Below, in pieces: positions 11,600 through 22,970 of a DNA stretch of 64,000 nucleotides. The stretch's first letter is position 1. Every line of letters begins with the position of its first letter. The DNA is taken from positions 727,358,300-727,422,299 of the forward strand of contig CM062812.1 of NCBI GenBank assembly GCA_031772625.1, read 5' to 3'. A program made the position numbers and the translations under genes. Source of the stretch: Pinus tabuliformis (Eukaryota; Streptophyta; Pinopsida; Pinales; Pinaceae). Under the pieces are notes generated by a model. That model was not told where the DNA came from, ran no database searches, and saw only the letters and a program-made list of their open reading frames with translations.

Positions 11600-12379
11600 C
11601 CCCTCTAGCTTGGGATTCCATCCTTCTTGTAGTAACCATTGTCTCCACTACTAGTTTGTGTCTCAATCATTTTAGTAATCAGTTATCTTTAGTATTCCTC
11701 CAATAATCATTTGTCAGTGAAAATTTCCCAGCTATTGTTGGATTAAAATCTTATGGATTATTTTCCAAGAGTCATCCTATAACAATGAAGACTTTCCATA
11801 CTTTAACTTGTAAAAGAAATGTTATTCAATTAAATGTGTTCCTTTTTTGGCCAAAGTCCATATGGATGAGCTAGGAAGGGGAGATAACACTTAGATAAGA
11901 TGTTCCTGGGACATGTGGGGGGCATATTTCAAATGAAATATGCTTTGACAAATATATCATCCCCCTTCAATCCATCTCCACAATGTTTTTTGTTGGGACC
12001 TTAGCCATTGTGGTAGCATCATATAGGTTCAATCCTCCTTCCAATTTTGACAAACAAAATTTATCCCACGCAACTAGGGGCAATTTTATTTCCAAGTTGT
12101 CCCCTCCATAGAGGAAAGAACATTATATTTGATTTATTTCTTATAGAATTAAGGCCAACGCCATGAGTGGAGAGCATTGGTAGATTACAAAATCCTAAAT
12201 AATTTCTTTTAAAAGTACTAACCACCCAAGAAAATTGAGAGAGTAGAATGCCTAACCTTTCAAGTTGTTATTTATTTTAATTAACAATTCCTCCCATAGA
12301 CTCAACTTAAGAGAATTTTCAGTGAATGAAGCACCTAGGTACTTCGAGGGGATTTTCTTATTTGGAACCATAGGATTAT
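11600..12379 (-). pseudogene. LINE B C-terminal region
   Basis: Minus-strand fragments (NNLKG, QPKLEGGL, a WTLAKK-like block and a DDSWK-like block) match the equivalent part of relic A, where WNLAKKGILIIQQHYF and EESCK occur at 14558-14785. The region corresponds to the end of L1 ORF2 with its GG-rich motif. Confidence 0.6.
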
Positions 12380-13110
12380 TCCTATATTTCTCTTAGAAGA
12401 GAGAAAAGTATAAAGAAATATATTTGATATTTTGTTTTGTTGATATCCATACTTGAAGCTTGGGAGAACTTCTCCATAATTTGTGTGAAACTCCTTGCCT
12501 CATGGATGGTTGGAAGTGCCCATGCCCATAGTATCATCAAAAAATTATTGATGACTTGATGGAAAGTCCTCTCCAAATATACCCAAACTTTGATTTTTTT
12601 GTTTGATTCCAATGCTTGGAGAGTTCTTCCTGACCCTTTCACCACCAATATGAAGAGGGAAGGTGAAACTAGGTCTCCCTATTGAATACCTTTGGATGAT
12701 TTGAATGGATTGTTGGGGGGAACATTTACTAGAACAGAGAAGAAGGTTTTGATAACAAGCTACTAATATAGTATATCTATTATTTATTAAATCCAAAAGC
12801 TTTGAGAATGTTTAAGAGTTATTGCTAGTTTAGATTGTCAAAGGCTTTTGATAGATCTAATTTAAGAAGCATACCTAGTTGGTTTTTAGATCTTCAAAGA
12901 GTATCCAGTTTCATGGGTCATCATGACTCCATTTAATATTTAGCAACCTTTGATGTGGCGTATTTTATTTGATAATATTACTATTGGAAGAATATTCTTA
13001 TTCCTGTTGGGTATAATTTTAGCGATGAGTTTATATATGACATTATATGTATAAATAGGTCGCTATCCATTAGGATCCTCCACCTTGTTATTTGACACTA
13101 GTGTGAGAAA
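12380..13110 (-). pseudogene. LINE B reverse transcriptase
   Basis: Minus-strand motifs in order are IIYKLIAKIIPNRNK, ILNGVMMTHETGYSL, GMLLKLDLSKAFDNLNW, FKSSKGIQ, GDLVSPSLFILVVKGSGRTL and, after a frame change, a GEDF..SHQ block where the FADDT box would follow. The last is decayed. Then comes PTIHEARSFTQIMEKFSQASS and INKTK. This is the plant L1 RT fold. At least three frames are needed to follow it. Confidence 0.85.
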
Positions 13111-13859
13111 AGTTGCATCGAAGGATTTTAAGATGGATCTTGTTTTTCTAAATTCCTCCACCACCTACCAAACATATTGAACCATTATGGACCATCAAAT
13201 TTGGAACAATTCTATTCTAACTTTGTCTATGATAGGATCTTTGTTACTATTAATTTATTTAATTTTTGCTTCCACTTATTTAAATGATAATTTTCTTAGA
13301 AGAGCCTCAATTTTTTGTTGTGTTACTAAGGAAGGGATGTGGTTAATGATTTTACTATCTATTGGGAATGTTTTTTGTAAGAACATTTTTATAGCATCGG
13401 ATTAAGTGTTGATTTATATCTTGATCCTCCTACAATTTCACTACTCCCTGATTTTTAAGGGAGGAAATGTCATTACGATGGTGATGTTGCACCATAGGTT
13501 TTTGAAAAAATGTTTTATTCCTTTCACCCTCTCTAAGCCATCATACCATTGTTTCTTCTTCAAAAGAAGCTCTTCCTACTTCTGGTGCTCCTCTGAATTC
13601 GTGAGTGGAAACCTCTTCTTTAATTAATGTGTCTTATCAAGAATGGAGAATGGGTTCCTATTGAATTGTTTCCATTTCATTTTATAATCTACACTTTTCC
13701 TCCAAAATGTTTCCAAATTATATTTTTCTCTAGTATTTGAGCTATCACTTAATATACTTGAGTTTCTATTGGAGATTGTACATTGATGTGCCTTCCCATT
13801 ATACATGTTCCTCCAACTATGACTTTATGTTAGTTTGAAAGTTTGGATATTGAAAGCAA

Positions 13860-14310
13860 AACTTCTCTAGAAAAAATGGCTATTCTTGGGTCGAGTCTTT
13901 ATGTCAATATTCAGGCATATAGGTAAATGATCATAAGCATGACTTGGGAGAATGGGTGATTGGAAGAATATGTCTCAAGTAATGATGAATTCCATGACTA
14001 GGAACCAATCAATATCAGAGGCTACTTGTTGCACTGATCCTATTTGATTGTTCCAAGCAAAGCTGTCTTTTATAGTTTCTAGGTCAACTAGGATAAAAGT
14101 CACTATTGTTTCTTGAAACTAGATGGAGTCAACACCGATCCTTCTTATACCCCCATATTTTTCTTCCAAGGTGTTTATGAGGTTTAAACCTCCACCAAGG
14201 ATCTAATTATAAGGCAATAGGATATTACTAGTGCTGGAAATATATTAGAGGAAGAGGGATTTAATCTTGGGCAAGGGTGATCTATAAATGTTAGAAAGGT
14301 AGCAGGACTT
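13860..14310 (-). pseudogene. LINE B endonuclease, C-terminal part
   Basis: Minus-strand reading gives ILGGGLNLINTLEEKYGG (normally GGDFN), FQETIVTFILVDLETIKDSF, FAWNN, DIDWFLVMEF and YDHLPICLNI (normally SDHxPI). These are the last motifs of the L1-type endonuclease that nicks target DNA. The GGDFN aspartate appears lost and stops interrupt the frame. Confidence 0.8.
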
Positions 14311-14339
14311 GGAACAACAAATAAGTTAAAATTGGACTC

Positions 14340-15120
14340 TAAGAATTCAAAAAGTGGCAAACATATAAGTGTGAGAACTTCTTGATATGAGAACTTTTTA
14401 CTAGAAATTTATGTATCTCCTCACGTGACTTGGGAATATACTCATTTGGATGTAAGAAATGGCACCTTACTTGGACAAAGTTGTGGGTTGCCCAGTAATC
14501 ATTGACATTGCATGGGCCTTGGGTAGTTATATAAAGATAAAGAGTCGTTAAATAATTCTAATCCCGGAACTTTGGAGTTATTTTACATGATTCCTCTAAA
14601 AACATGGTTGTTTGACTGTCTTGAATCTTTGAAAAGTAGTGTTGTTGAATTATAAGAATTCCTTTTTTTGCTAGATTCCAAGTGGATGATCCTACGTGAT
14701 TGAATGACATTTTAATGAGTTGTTGTATTTGAATGTCTTGAATATTTTTTGAGCTAAATGTTTTTAAAAATATCTCAATGACCACAAATCCACCACCACT
14801 AGATTTTAGCTCTTAAAAGCATAGCTAGGGTTAATGGATATCTTAATCTAAGACCCCCCTTCAACTTGGGTCTACAAAGTTTATCCCAAGGCACTTGGAA
14901 GCATTCTTTTTACACTTTTTCATGGCATCATAAGAATGAATATTGAAAAATATTAATAGACCTAATAATGGAGGATGAAGCCATAAGATAAAAATAAATA
15001 TAGATAGGAAGTGATGGCAAAATAGACTTGAGAATAACTAGTCTTCCTATAATATTAAGTAAGAGGAAAGTCCAACAATTCAACTTACTGTTGAATTTGG
15101 TAATAATATATGCCATAGGT
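14340..15120 (-). pseudogene. LINE A ORF2 C-terminal region
   Basis: The 14928-15116 frame reads KLNCWTF, GRLVILKSILPSLPIYIYF and IIRSINIFQYSFL, the standard post-RT segment of plant L1 (normally W...LNxAGRxxLxKSVLxxxPxY). It is followed by a CRPKLKGGLRLRYP motif. The 14558-14785 frame continues with WNLAKKGILIIQQHYF. The end, NDYWATHNFVQVRCHFLHP, is near 14450. Confidence 0.8.
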
Positions 15121-15229
15121 TAAGCTTCAATGAACTATCAACCAATGGAGCTCCAAAGTATTTGGATGGAAGTTTACTAATATGGAACTTGAGCACCTAT
15201 GTAACATGGTTTTTCATAACCAATGGGGT

Positions 15230-16100
15230 GTTAAAAAAAAATTGAGCTTTAGCTTTGTTAATTTCCATACCATAGGCTAGTGAGAATCCTATAGTACTTA
15301 AGATAAGCATTTATTTTCATGAATTATTGGGGAACTCCTGCCCATGGTTTCATCCACAAATTGTTGATGCGATAGTCAAAGGTCTTCCCCAAAGAGATGT
15401 CCTCCTTTGATTTTTTTTTTCTGAGATCGTTACTTTGAGTTCTCTACCTAGCCCTTATGTCCCTAGGAATGATAGGAATTGGGATAGTCAAACTCCTTTT
15501 TTCATCCCTCAAGATGATGTGAAAAGGTCGGTAAATTATCCATTTATCAAAATAGAACAGAGAGCAGAAGAGATAGGATTTTTAATCCAATTGATCCAGT
15601 CCTAGTTGCAATCAAAAGAAAAAAGAATTTAAAAAAGATAATTCTAGCTAAGTTTTTCAAATATGTTGGCGAGATATAATTTGAATGGTCTATCCAATAT
15701 TTTATAATATTTTAAAGAGTGAATGTTTTCATGGGAAATCATAATGTTGTCCACATATCATGTTTGCCCATGTTAAATGAGATCTGAGAGTAAAGGCTTA
15801 AGGAAATTGGAAATGATCTTCATGATCACGTTACAAACTATATTGCATAAAACGATAAGTCACATGCCACTTGGCTCCTTCAATTTTTCCTTCGTAGGCG
15901 CTAAGGTGAAGAAGGTAGAACCCTAGGATTTCATAACGGTTTTCAACTTCTTTAATTCTCCACAACTTTCCATATATCAATTCTAATTGTTGACCAACAG
16001 ACTTGAAAAATTATGTTGTGAGACCGTCGAGTTATGGGGCTTTATTACATGGAATATATTAAACCACTCATTCCACATTCAATAATAGTGATTTCTCATA
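15230..16100 (-). pseudogene. LINE A reverse transcriptase, heavily decayed
   Basis: The best-preserved part is around 15300-15420, where the minus strand reads LFGEDL, SHQQFVDET, then a PIIHENK block and MEINKAKAQ after a frame change. This is the motif after the catalytic FxDD box of plant L1 RT. Upstream RT motifs are barely traceable. Confidence 0.65.
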
Positions 16101-16646
16101 ACAGGGTCTGAGTATGTTCCTTTATGATTAGAGAGGTAACATGATTCACAATTATTGGGATAGCTTTTGAATTTTTTAGCATAGGGCCCATTAATAGATA
16201 TTTGTAGAACCCTACCAACTCTTACATCGTATCCTCATGATCCTGCACCTTGGATCCTTCTAGATTCCTCCAGGAAGAGATATGTTATGATGGCGGTGTT
16301 GGAGTATTGATCGATGACAAAATATTGTGTTTCTCTTCCCCTCCTTCAACCATTGATTGTATATTTTTTCCACAAAAGAATCTCTTCCTTCATTCTTCAT
16401 TCTCTAAACTGGGTGTTCTTTATCAATTGTTATAGACATCATCTACCCTTCATTTATTTTTTGATGGATTTAAAACTTCAAAATTTCGTTGCTTATACTT
16501 TTTCTCTATAAAATTATATTGCTATGTCACCTAGCAATACAACAAAATATTAAGTAATTTCACTAATACATCTATCAATGTCGTGAAAATATCTTTAAAA
16601 AAACGTTATAAATAGTGTTTATAATGCATTACATTTATCCATATAC

Positions 16647-16667
16647 ATGATGATGATGATGATGATG
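16647..16667. repeat. (ATG)7 microsatellite, element tail
   Basis: Seven ATG units on the plus strand, reading as (ATC)7 at the 3' end of the non-LTR element. Just inside it, 16679-16695 (gaccaaataatggtc core) forms a small stem-loop, an arrangement common at the 3' ends of LINEs that recognise their own 3' end. Confidence 0.7.
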
Positions 16668-16718
16668 GTTAACGTCTGCTGAGACCAAATAATGGTCTAT
16701 CGAACCTAAAGAAACAAA

Positions 16719-17477
16719 TTATCTATTTTGATTTAAGATTTTATTCCTATGCTCAAAAAGCTTGGGGAGAAGCCTCCCGAGCTCACTATAATTTTGACAT
16801 TGTAAAAGGCTAGGAAGGTCAGTATTGTAACAAAGATTGTGAAACTGAGATCTAATGTGGTTATATGCGGGGCACTCTAAGAGGAAGTGGTTTTCATCCT
16901 CGATGTTCCTATTCTTACATATATGGCAGATCCTTTCCATCCATGGCATTTTAGGAACTGCCCAACGACCTGTTTCACTATGGAGCTCATGAGAATTCGT
17001 TCTAATCTTTGCTATATTAATTTTCTTCTTTGAGCTAGTTAAGATAGAGAGATACTTTTGATCTTCTAGGGTGGGGTTGATGACCTTCTTATAATAACTT
17101 AATTTTCTTTTAGCCGCTAAGTCTTTCTCACACCACATTTTTTCTTTGAACTTAGAAGTAACAATATCTTTAATGTTATTTATGTTTTGCAATGCATCAT
17201 TTTCGTTGATCTCCCAATAGTTTAACCAGGCCCTTGTGTCTTTATGCCACCCTCGATTGAGCCTTAAGTGGTTTTGGCTAGAATTTAAAGCTAGCTTAGG
17301 AAGTCTATGATCGTTTATGTTACTGATTTTGTGTTTGTACAATAGAAACCTAAGCATAGCTAGGCTCTCAATAGGGAAAAGACCTGCTTCTATAAGGAGA
17401 ATAGGATAGGGTGTATTACTTTTAATTTTCAGGTTATAAGTTATAAAACACTTCTGGATTTGCTCAATACCAATAAA
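16719..17477 (-). CDS. Non-LTR retrotransposon ORF2 C-terminus with CCHC knuckle (partial)
   Basis: The longest ATG-initiated part is 212 residues (from 17357), but the open frame extends upstream to 17477 and reads SNTPYPILLIEAGLFPIES before the ATG, so the ATG is internal. In the 212-residue numbering, Cys144, Cys147, His157 and Cys162 make C-x2-C-x9-H-x4-C inside RICHICKNR..ENHFLLECPAY, followed by IRSQF. This is the zinc-binding tail seen after RT in several non-LTR clades. The segment KIRTNSHELHSETGRW just before it is also typical. No stop interrupts it, unlike the surrounding LINEs. RT itself is missing. Confidence 0.75.
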   Translation of the reverse strand, partial: FIGIEQIQKCFITYNLKIKSNTPYPILLIEAGLFPIESLAMLRFLLYKHKISNINDHRLPKLALNSSQNHLRLNRGWHKDTRAWLNYWEINENDALQNINNIKDIVTSKFKEKMWCEKDLAAKRKLSYYKKVINPTLEDQKYLSILTSSKKKINIAKIRTNSHELHSETGRWAVPKMPWMERICHICKNRNIEDENHFLLECPAYNHIRSQFHNLCYNTDLPSLLQCQNYSELGRLLPKLFEHRNKILNQNR

Positions 17478-18865
17478 CTATTCATATAAAATCACAATAT
17501 CACAAACTAATTCATTTTTGGAACTCATTATTATTACATTATTAAAATAAAAAATATTCCACTTTGTATGTCTCAATAATTAAACAAAATTGCATTATCA
17601 CACCATCCAATTCATTACCGGATTTAAAGACAAACATATTCAACTTATACATTATCTAACCAATTACACATTTTATGCCTTTTGAAATATTTATGAGTAT
17701 CAAATTCATTTTACTTAATATTAACCAATTGAAATAAAACTTAATAATAAATCCCATTATGCCACCCACTATCATGTCCAAAAATTTTAAATTAAAGTAC
17801 AAATAAACTCAGCACATTAAGATGCCATATATCAAGTCCAACCATTAATGAATTCACATTATAAAATTGCTATCTATTGGGTGATAAGTATTTTTTCGTT
17901 AGAAGTATGTAATATCAACGGCATCGGACTCCGTTAACACGCATCAAACCAGTAGGCGCTACGATCTCTTCCATATTTAATGGAAAACCACTTATTCAAA
18001 AGCATCAGTAACGGTTTTGAAGTTTTATTCTCTTTCTGTTAATTATGCTACCTTTGTTTTAATCTGTAAATGATACCGAACATGCTTTGAAGGTTACATG
18101 CATCGAAAGAAAGCGCTTGTGCCCTCACGGTTGATTCTCTTCTCATCTGACATGCTATGTTTTTTAAGAAAAGACAAAGTGAGTCGTATTTTTTATTTTG
18201 TTTCAACCGCTCCTTGTATAATCCGTCCCTCGTCCAAGAGTCCAAAATGTAATCCCAATGAAAATATTATGGTTTCCAACATCACAAGTTATGTTTTTTT
18301 TTTTTTAAAGTTTAACTTAAAGGCGTTGATATGTTTCCTTTTCGAATGTTTGTAAATTAGTTTTTCTTTTACTTTAAATAATTTTTTAGGATTATAAATA
18401 AAAAATGTTTGTATATTTTTTCCCCTTCTTTCGCATTAAACGATATAATTTCAAATATTAACTATTTTATATCTCTAAATATTTTTTTACATTTTCACAT
18501 TTACTTAGTACAATTATGAAATTGTCATGTAAATTAACAAATAAAAAATGGTGTTAATGTTCTTAATTTTAAAAGGGAGAGAAAGATGTCTATCAATATA
18601 TATTAACGACATTTACTAATGAGTCCGCGTTGATTCATATTGTTAAACAAGACCAAAAGAGTGGACAGGGATATTGATTTTAAGAATATGGTTATTTTTA
18701 ATGAAGTAGGTTGGAAGGAAGGTGGTTAGAAGGATCTTTGGGGACAAAGAGGGTTGAGTTTAGGTGCAAAAACCTACATACTAAAGAGTGAAGAATGATG
18801 CAATCCTTGGGACTATGGGAATAGAAAAAAAGAAGTTGAATAGAATAAATTGATTAAGGTTGGAG
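17478..18865. other. AT-rich intergenic stretch
   Basis: No gene recognised. A short GC-richer patch at about 17900-17970 contains the inverted repeat aacgg...ccgtt (17918-17937). The open frames at 18048-18245 (minus) and 18098-18355 (plus) overlap on opposite strands and show no domain. Confidence 0.45.
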
Positions 18866-18939
18866 GAGATATGTGAGGATCAGGAGAGGAAGCAGGTTAG
18901 AAGAGATATGTGAGGATCAGGAGAGGAAGTAGGTTATTT
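18866..18939. repeat. 37-bp tandem duplication
   Basis: The unit gagatatgtgaggatcagga... occurs twice in a row (18866-18902 and 18903-18939) with one or two differences. It is purine-rich and lies in non-coding DNA. Confidence 0.8.
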
Positions 18940-19772
18940 TACTTTGAGAGGCAAGAAGCTACACATAGGGACTAGGAAATTAGGTGGAATAGTGAGTGAA
19001 AAAACACAATGGCATAAGGCAAAGGAACAAAAAAATAATTGGGGGAGGGATAAACTATGAGCTACAAGAAAGATGGTGAGGAAGGAAGAACAAGAGTATG
19101 AAAAACAAGGAGATTTGTATAAGAAGGATGAGAATGAAAAAACGGAAGAAAATATATTCAAATATGCAACATTGAGATATTAACTCCTATTTTTATTATT
19201 CTTAATATTTGATATTCCTCATGATATGTATTATGATCTCCATGTCATTTAATTGTAGTATTTCAAAATAGGTTGTTAACTTGTTGTAGAAATAGGTTAG
19301 CATATGTGTGTGAGACTAGGTAGTTTCTTTTGTGAGTGTATGGGAATTGACTATTCATGCCAATGTCTATTTATCGTTATTCAAGCAATGTCTGCATTTT
19401 TTGTTTGATTATAGAAACTAGGATTGGTGGATTATAGTATATATCTCTAGTGGAGAAAACATCAAGAATGTGGAAGTGAAATTCATTCTATAGAATCAAA
19501 TGAAGGTTTGATGGAAGTCAGAAGAGGTTCAACAATGCTTTCCATTGTCACTTATTATGAAACTCTCACACATACATATATTAACAAGGTGTGAGTATTT
19601 GCAAATAATCCTTTTCCATTGGCTATTCCTATCGATGGAGATGAATTTGTAAATACCTTGAAGACTAGAATTCCATGTGTAATATTATTTCTATAGCATG
19701 AAATGTATACTAGCATTTGCACCTAATGTTTCAAAGGAAACACCGTAAGGCATACAATGTGGAATAATAACG

Positions 19773-20070
19773 ACATGTGAATGGGCATTGTTGAAAGCAA
19801 GGGTGGATGATAATGAGTTGCAATTGAAATTCTTTATTATGTGTATGCTGAATATGGATATTTTCTAAATAAAAGTAGTGTGTAGAAGAATAGTGACATG
19901 TGAATGGAAATTGTTGAAAGCAAGGGTGGATGATATTGAGTTACAGTTGAAAGTATTAGTTATATGTGTTTCGAATATGGATATTTTGTAAATAATAGTA
20001 GTGTGTGGAAGAATAGCAACATGTGAGAAATCAAGGGTGGATGATAATGAGTTATAGTTAATGTCATGTA
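19773..20070. repeat. 123-bp tandem repeat, about 2.4 copies
   Basis: Copies begin at 19773, 19896 and 20019, each with acatgtga followed by caagggtggatgat and gagtt. The spacing is exactly 123 bp both times. Between copies, sequence such as aatatggatattttntaaataa is retained. The third copy is partial and has an internal deletion. It lies downstream, in Helitron orientation, of the helicase remnant. Confidence 0.85.
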
Positions 20071-20204
20071 GAGGTTATCCATTATCCATGTAGTTGTTTT
20101 TGTTTATGCGAACATATTTTTGTACATTATTTGAAGGTTTTTTTTTGTATTTGGAGATTTTTTTTCCCATATGTTACATATTCATGGTGTTATTAAAATA
20201 TACT

Positions 20205-20730
20205 AGTGGATTGTAATGGAAGAGTTGAAAAAAATGATATGACATTGTGAACAACCTCATGGTTGTCATTCCATATTTGAAAGTACTTTTAGTTAAAGTG
20301 ATGTAGAAGCATTATTAATATTTAAAAGATGTAAATTAATTGTGGAAATTCATTAGTAGTAGTTTACATGGGAAAGGTTTTTGATAATAATATTTAATAA
20401 ACAAGATTGCATGTAATAGTGGAAGATGAAGTAAGTGATATACATTAGGTGGAATTTATAGAAAGTACAATGTTTGTAACGAAGAATGCCTCTTGATCTT
20501 CAAAGGTGATTTTTCAAGTTTCAATTGAAAAATACAAGTAGTAGATTGTAATGGAAGAGGTGAGAAAATAAATATAATTTCGTTGTCATTCCATATTTGA
20601 AGATGCATTGAAACTTGTTTGAGGCATCGAAGACCTGAAGAAGCAGCAATGAACATGGAAAATGTATATTTTGTTAAAGTATGTAATATGTAAATTAATT
20701 GTGGAAATTTATTAGTAATAGTTTGCATGT
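20205..20730. repeat. Imperfect direct repeat, about 335-359 bp apart
   Basis: Two related blocks share agtggattgtaatggaagag, tgtcattccatatttgaa and a taaattaattgtggaaatt motif. They start at 20205 and 20540, and the last motif lies at 20332 and 20691. The changing offset shows internal indels. The region could belong to the 3' part of the Helitron. Confidence 0.75.
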
Positions 20731-21282
20731 GAGTTGTGTTAAAATGAATTTGGAATGAATGGAAATGAACTTACCTTTGTCATGGGGATTTAAATATTGT
20801 TAGTCGAAGATGCCAGGTAAATGATGGCATGTAAAACACCATTGGATATTTACGCGTAGTTGGAGATGCATATTTCTTGATTTTCAGTCTGCCCATATTT
20901 TCGCATTATGTCACGTTGATGAATGTGGATTATGTGTTTCAGAGTAGATTTTATTTGTAGTAATAATTGTATAGTTGGACAGAGGTGGTATAATGGTATT
21001 GCTGGATTCCGTACAAGAAGAAATCTATTTTGTATATGTTGCAATTTAAGTATTGATGCTTCAATTTTGTTACATTAGTTATATGGTTGTGCTATTTCTG
21101 ATTCCATATATCCTGTTGCAAAAGAAAGAAAATGTTAGAATCAAGTGTATAGAAATATAATGAAAATGTAATATATGCAACCATGTATTAATAATGATTA
21201 AATTTGATTGTTGTACAAAGATATGAAAGGTAGGTTATGAAATAGATTGAGCTTAATAAATATAGGAAACCTTTTGGTGATG

Positions 21283-22970
21283 TTAATGCATGGATTGGAG
21301 CAGATTTTCTCGAGGTGGCATTGAACGAAGAATTTCTTTTGCGTGTTTTCTGCGAGCAATGTTTTTGTTGTCTTTCATTTTATTGTAATGATCAAAACTG
21401 AATGTGGGGAAAATCTGAAGATCTTGTAGAGAAGGTAGCCTTGAAATTGCTGTGAATGTGAGACCTTGGCGTTCTATTTTACCAATGTCAATTGTTACTT
21501 TTGGTAGGTTCATACCTTGAGATTTATGTATGGTTAATGCCCAAGCCATCTTTAGTGGAATTTGGGTACGTCCATTTCCTTTTATTGTTGGAATAGGCAA
21601 GTGAGTGAGATTTGTTTCATCTCAAGGAGGTCTGATGTATTTGGGAAAAGCGACGACAAAATATGTTGGAAGTTGTGGAGGTGAAGTTGATTCTTTGTAA
21701 AGGATGGTTATAATTTTTTAGAGGGAACCATTAACAAGTCAGAATGAAACCCGAAGGTTGGAAGTTAGTATCACTTTTTGGCCTTTGCATAGCAATAGAA
21801 ATGGTTCAAGCTACTCATCTTCTGAGGAAATGTTGGAATATGTGTTTTCATCTTTAGTAATAGATATTGCAATAGGAGTGTTAGAGATTTTATCATTTGC
21901 TTATTATGGACCATTGTTTGTGCATTAGATGGAAATAGATACAGGGAATCATGGAAAGAATGTATTTCATCTTCTGATAAGAAGAAATATTTGCGCGACA
22001 TGAGTATGTTATAGTCGTCAATTGTTGGATTTTAATTTCTAATGTTCTAGAGGATGTTCTTGAATGTAACCTAGGTGATGTTGTCACCTTGTTGACAAAA
22101 TATTGTGTCTAATGTGATGATTGTATTGAATGTGTTCCACAGTGCACTTCCATGGCTCGTGCCTACATATAGAGGTATGTCTTTGATGGATGATAACTGG
22201 CTGAGATCACCAACCAATATAATGGAACAACCACCGAAGGGAGTGTTTATTTGCAATGGAAATGCCTCTCAAAGACGTTCGTCAATATGGTTGAGAAGCT
22301 TTGGCCCAATGAAGCTCATTTCATCGATTAGTATGTACCTTATATGCTTGAGTTCTTCTTGGAATTTCGCAAAGACATTTCCTTCTAATGGTGTAAGATC
22401 CTTTATAGGAAGGTGGAGGGCGGAATGGATTGTAGATGCTTGTATGTTGAAGGGGAAAACACCTGTAGGGGTGAGGAGGATGATCAGTGAAGGTTCTGGG
22501 CTTGCAAGGGTTATTAGGATACCTTTGATGCAACTGATAAGGAGGGATTTTCATGTACCAGCAGTGCCCTATATTATGATTTTGAGAGCAGTTAAAATAT
22601 CATTCTTAGAAAAATGATTAGAAATAATATTTAGAGCTTTTCAGTGCATTGGAAATAATGTAGTAAGGGTCGTCAGGATATGTTGATGTGTTTGAAGAAT
22701 GCATTAGATAAAGTGGTTATTCTTAATGAATTGTATGCCATTATTTTGTAGATCTAATGGGATAGTGGTATGATTCTAGTTATGGTTGTCCTCAAAGCCA
22801 CGAAGACCGAGCATGTCAAGGTCATTTATGAGGAGCTCGCTTGTAGGGTATAATTGGGAGAGTAATTCCCATTCATTGATTTCCATGGTGTCTGGAGGAT
22901 TGGCTTCATGAATAGTTGAGTTATCATTTGCAATAGATTCAATATTAGATAGTGTGCATTGTTGATGCTA
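21283..22970 (-). pseudogene. Helitron PIF1-like helicase, broken
   Basis: Minus-strand motifs in order are a Walker A remnant GTAGT.KS near 22550, FAKFQEELKHIRYILIDEMS (Walker B, about 22390-22310), PFGGCSIILVGDLSQLSSI (motif III, about 22240) and, at the C-terminus, KMAWALTIHKSQGMNLPKV followed by FTAISR (motifs V-VI, about 21560-21440). The stop codon lies at 21283. This superfamily 1B helicase would unwind DNA during rolling-circle transposition. A stop inside Walker A and several frame shifts make it inactive. Confidence 0.88.

Larger units (their letters stand above)
11560..14310 (-). mobile_element. LINE relic B (L1-type non-LTR retrotransposon)
   Basis: The minus strand carries, in order, the end of an apurinic endonuclease domain (about 14310-13860), a linker, reverse transcriptase (about 13110-12380) and a C-terminal region (about 12380-11600). 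The order and motifs are those of plant L1 ORF2. Many stops and frame changes are present and the 5' part is missing. The 3' end is not sharply visible and no poly-A tail is seen. It abuts relic A (14340-16440) in the same orientation and is from the same family. Confidence 0.85.
14340..16440 (-). mobile_element. LINE relic A (same L1 family as B)
   Basis: The minus strand starts inside the endonuclease-RT linker (WLKEGKRNTIFCHRS at about 16380-16300, normally WLKEGDRNTKFFH). It runs through RT remnants and ends in the C-terminal ORF2 region near 14340. It is 5'-truncated relative to relic B, which still has part of its endonuclease. The corresponding segments of A and B align motif by motif, so they are two insertions, or a duplication, of one family. 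Confidence 0.82.
16647..17477 (-). mobile_element. 3' end of a distinct non-LTR retrotransposon
   Basis: 5'-truncated copy. It holds an uninterrupted C-terminal ORF of about 250 codons (17477 to 16719), a short 3' UTR with a stem-loop, and a terminal (ATC)7 microsatellite, seven ATG units on the plus strand at 16647-16667. A microsatellite tail instead of poly-A, and the Zn-knuckle layout, separate it from the neighbouring L1 relics. The truncation point is near 17478, where a stop and AT-rich DNA begin. Confidence 0.75.

Noticed and set aside
17880..17945. Helitron 3' terminus (hairpin aacgg...ccgtt followed by ctaa)
   Set aside because: The stem is only 5 bp and the base after the ctaa is C, not the T expected at a Helitron insertion site.
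18934..19161. Minus-strand 75-codon Ser/Phe-rich frame
   Set aside because: It arises from a purine-rich plus strand next to the 37-bp duplication; low complexity, no domain.
22105..22617. Plus-strand 170-codon open frame
   Set aside because: It is antisense to the Helitron helicase (Walker B and motif III lie on the other strand) and has no domain of its own.
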